NCBI GenBank assembly: GCA_019843655.1
Contig: JACDQD010000011.1
Span: 7,172,604 to 7,236,603, forward strand
DNA length: 64,000 nt
Direction: 5' to 3'
Source of the DNA: Lethocerus indicus
Taxonomy: Eukaryota > Arthropoda > Insecta > Hemiptera > Belostomatidae
A model generated the notes under the pieces. It saw only the letters and a program-made list of their open reading frames with translations. It had not been told where the DNA came from and did not search any database. Each line of letters opens with the position of its first letter. Position 1 is the first letter of the stretch. Below are positions 60,310 to 64,000 of the stretch, one piece after another. The translations under genes were made by a program, and so were the position numbers.

Positions 60310-63300
60310 AGATTAATGACTGCTGACAATATTTCACGAGAAATGAATTTGCCCATTTTCGATATAAAATGAAGTGTCAAAATGCCCAAATCGTTTCCAC
60401 ATAAGCTGCTACGGTAATATGGTGACTCAGTAACAACATATTAAAATAAATAGCGCCTATTGTATTTGTCATATTTGTCGTATTTTTAGGTTTATGCATT
60501 ACTAACGCAAACGTTCAAATTCCAAAGCTCTGATCATCCCAAGTGTTCCGTTTAAATGTGGAAGGTTACGCAGTCGGTGCGAGACAATTAGATGAATAAT
60601 GATCATTCATCGAAACGTGACGCTCTCGAGTGAACTGAGCCAATTTTAATGCGTCACTCGACGCAGATAATTGGGGTAATGACAAGAGATACTAAATATA
60701 AAGGCGGAAATGGCGCCATTTACTTTTTAACAGCCCATTTCTAATTTCGAAACCGTCAGGAAGGACAGGGGGATTTGGAAATGAAAGGATGGAAGTCGGT
60801 TACCTCTTTTGGGCAACAAGGTCACAGACAATTGGGAATTGTGAATGGAGATATTGACTGCACCTTATATACAAGATGATTACTTGTCAATATATACGAC
60901 TCAGACAAACTGCATAAACAGTAGGTCTATCACCCTCTTTCAACGGGCAGTCCTCCGGAGCCTTCCTCTAAGACTTTGGCGAGAGATTTCATAACGGAAT
61001 CAAAAAGAAAATCTAATGTACAAATCCAGTCAAATATACTACAACGCTTCTGTCGGTAGATACAATATATTAATCTGATTAATGGATTTTGCAATGAATG
61101 GAACCCATTCTTCTTATCGCCCCTGGCTGCGGTGATATTTTCGCTGAACTTCCACAGAAGGAAGTCATAAAAATATCATTGGCCCAATGAATTAGTGGTT
61201 ATACATAAATTTGAAATGTAGAGTGTCTGTCTGATCGAAGATGCTATCGGCATCCGGTACGCATCTAGCGCTCGGTTTCGAGCTCCTTCGCCGTCTTACT
61301 TATTCCCGACCAGGGCCAAAGTCGAATAAAAATAGTTCTACGCCCGTTCTATTAATCTTGTTTTTCTCCCCTTTTTATGAATCCCATCGAGCACACGGCA
61401 TCACGGACACGGCTTACAAATGCCCGGCTTACGCAAATGCGGACTGAGCTTATGTCAATCACGCGAGTCAAAGCCGGCGCGTATTTACATACGGCTCGAG
61501 CGGTGTTTCTTCACTCTCTTGTATTAAAAAATGTGGCACTAATGGACGTCACGTGTGAAAGCAGAACGCCTAAAAATGTGACTAGCTCTGCCGCAATCAG
61601 TCTAGGAAAATTGAAAGGTTTCCTTTAATGTCTACACAATAACAAATAGATCTTTTTAACTGACAGTGGATTAGAATCTATTTTCTTCATTTTCAGATTT
61701 TGTAGATTCACAAGTTTAAGGCGACAGTAATTTAAACTTCTATTAGTATGATTTTAATTATTTAACACTACATTTAACAATGTCTGTGATAACGTCTATG
61801 CTGTTTAAAATTACATACAAACTCTCGTAATTATTTCAGTATTTTGAACATTGAGTTTAACAATATAATTTCAGTTAATTAACGCCTGTTTATAACAAAG
61901 GTCAAAGAAGACACCAGATATTTTCCTTTACCTGAACATAAACAAGGGTAAATATATGGGCTGTTTTAAGGAAAGGAAGTAGTTTCCTTATTTGTCGGAA
62001 AGTCATCCAGTTTCTGGGTAGATGCAAAGGGGAAATATGACTAATGACTAACCTGTCGACATATGAATCGTAAGGAATAAAAACAATATAACTGTACCGG
62101 GACAGCAGTTCAAATTTCGCGTTTCAGGTCACAGAACGGAATAGAAAAGTCGGTGAACTCGGTACATCGGAAAAACATTCATGAAGGAAAGTCAGGCGGC
62201 TATAATGGAATTAACGCGGAGGCGCGAGTTAGTAAGATTATGTCAAAATAACGCGTCTGTGAATGCAATTAAAAACGGACCCAGTGTCCCATTTCTCGGT
62301 TTCTTATAAAGAGACTCACTACGTGTTACGCTTATAGTCTATGCGACCAGTTACGAGACAGCCTAAGAAAAAGGCCTTTTTGAAAACTGAATTAATATTA
62401 CCGCTGTTGTCTGTCTCATCCCATAATTGGGCTCTATTCTAGGCATGGATTTTGGCTTCTCGCCAACGACAGTCCGCTTGCCATTCATATACTTCACTAT
62501 GTCCGCCTAAGATGTTATAGTTCGGTTTTATTCACAGCCAAAAACTGCGATTTATAACTCAAATTCCATTTCTTTTTCTTCGCGGGGTTACCTCTTAAGC
62601 ACGCATGGATTATGTCTGGATACAATGGATAAACATATTGTTTAAAAAAATATGGTGTGCAACCGAACCATTTGCGCAATTTCTTGAGCAAGTCCCCAAA
62701 AGACCTCACCCACCCCATATGAGATTCGATGAAATGTACTCTGATTAATTACTCGTAGCCTTACACTGTCAACATTCACGACTTCCGGGTTAGAAAAAAC
62801 CGTGAAAATATTTCGCTGCCATAATAAGTAATCATTCGATATTGTTTCATGCAATCGTAAATCTCTATTGGGTTGACTCGTCAACTTCACTAAGTTATTC
62901 GAAACTCCCCTCGTCTCCGGTCGCTGTTTATGTGTAATGTTAGAAAAATTTTATCAGGTGTTGTAAATTCGAAATTGAAATTAGTTCCACCTCCTGTAAT
63001 GGGGGCACTGTTGCCCCCACTGGCGGTACACAGGGTGGTACGCTCTCATGACTGCCACCGCCCGGGTGGACAACGAAAGTAACTCACATCCTGAAACACT
63101 ATACCACGGTTACGAAAACGAAAACCGAAAAAAAAAATTGTGTCAGCAAATTAGAAAGTAACCGCAGGGAGAGTTTTTTCCCCGCAGCACGAGGGTTCGG
63201 GGCACAATGAAGCCGTCGAGCATTTATCCGGGAGGTAAGAACACAATTTTCGGGCTTTTATTTAATACAAATATCGGTTTATTTTCTCGTACATATTATT

Positions 63301-63396
63301 GACGGGATTTTAAACCGAGGATACAAAGAGGTTTGAATAAATATATTTTACAGTAGCATTTCACTAATTAATTACGTAACGATGCCAATATGTCAA
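60310..63396. other. Non-coding stretch with small hairpin at its right end
   Basis: No gene was recognised. Two overlapping plus frames (68 and 83 codons) near 61241-61628 have no motif. GGGGGCA/TGCCCCC form a 7-bp hairpin at 63001-63018 beside CCACTGGCGG. The final 63487-64000 is AT-rich with a short purine patch near 63640-63670 and nothing identified. Confidence 0.4.
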
Positions 63397-63486
63397 TTAA
63401 TTTTTATTTAGTTCATTGTCTCTTCTGGTTGGCATTTGTGAAACTCTCAAGACTGCCTGGCGACCAGTTCTTTAATCTTTACTTCT
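63397..63486 (+). repeat. Dispersed diverged repeat, copy 2
   Basis: This is the partner of 32549-32640, about 31 kb away in the same orientation. The alignment fades after CGACCAG. No structural ends or target duplications are visible. Confidence 0.5.
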
Positions 63487-64000
63487 GAACTAATTATTCT
63501 TGCCGGTCTTAAAGCTCGAGAGTCCTGATTAATATCCAGCCCCAATATCTTTCCAGACTTTTTATTTTATGCACTTCGTAAAAGAATGCCATAAATATAA
63601 TGTAACTGTAACCTGATAAAAGGCTTTAAAAAAATGTTGAAAAGAGGGAGAGGAGGAGCGAAAAGAAATATGAAAGTTCGAAGCGAATAACTGGAACGAT
63701 TTAGGCGAGAAGTGAGGGCCCTAGTGCGATACCCCCTTATCTCCTAACATTTCCTGATAGCACTGAAATAGGATAAATCAGTAGCTCTGTCGTTTGTATC
63801 CTGCATTTTTTAACTCGTTTCGAAGAAATGCGCGTACCCCAGAAATATTTAGCGTAGTCGAGCTACTTCGTTAGTCATAACTTAATTCGTCAACCATTTC
63901 GATTGCGTAATGAGATTTTAGCCAAAATTCTCCTTTTCGGTAGTTTTAAGACATAATATGTATTGTAATCAAATTACAAATTGAAAAATTATTAATTTTA

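Overview
This is eukaryotic, almost certainly invertebrate nuclear DNA. It has no bacterial-style gene packing. Every reading frame is short or low in complexity, AT-rich intergenic-type sequence alternates with small CpG-containing GC-rich islets, and CpG is not visibly depleted in the right three quarters. I could not recognise any protein-coding gene, tRNA, rRNA or CRISPR array. The species cannot be named from the sequence alone.

Region 1 (1-16755) is a very AT-rich, gene-free, nested repeat block that is compositionally unlike its right flank. Its outer ends are inverted repeats: positions 1-340 are nearly identical to the reverse complement of 16418-16755. Inside the left arm is a direct tandem array of a roughly 2.05 kb unit (four copies, the first enlarged by about 0.96 kb and the last cut short). 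The right arm carries two shorter copies in opposite orientation. Between the arms lies a 3.3 kb centre built from other repeats: S (direct copies plus one inverted), T (a 296-bp period), and a GC-rich 53-bp tandem repeat. The ends of the window and of the block coincide on the left, so the true left boundary is not visible.

Every copy of the main unit contains one conserved, GC-richer module of about 220 bp, present six times. Read on the minus strand in the left arm and the plus strand in the right arm, it holds two oppositely oriented CCAAT boxes around a dyad. About 80-100 bp further on is a 54-bp exon-like stretch ending in a strong 5' splice-site sequence (G|GTGAGTAC). It looks like an amplified promoter plus short exon. 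Four units also carry a large fold-back hairpin module. This block is the best candidate in the window for something undescribed.

Region 2 (16756-64000) is unique-looking non-coding DNA with higher GC. It contains about ten GC-rich islets, several purine/pyrimidine and GA microsatellite tracts, a few strong small palindromes, and a scatter of old diverged duplicated segments. These include an inverted pair (48262-48434 / 56920-57079), direct pairs (32549-32640 / 63397-63486 and 44031-44126 / 44612-44708), and a 188-bp-spaced pair (40745 / 40933). The octamer GAAACCGG/CCGGTTTC occurs nine times by eye, more than chance predicts. Some copies have a CTGANGA-like sequence upstream and complementary flanks, an arrangement reminiscent of hammerhead-ribozyme relics in retroelements. 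No genes act together here. The window is best read as an intergenic or intronic stretch with one large palindromic repeat array.
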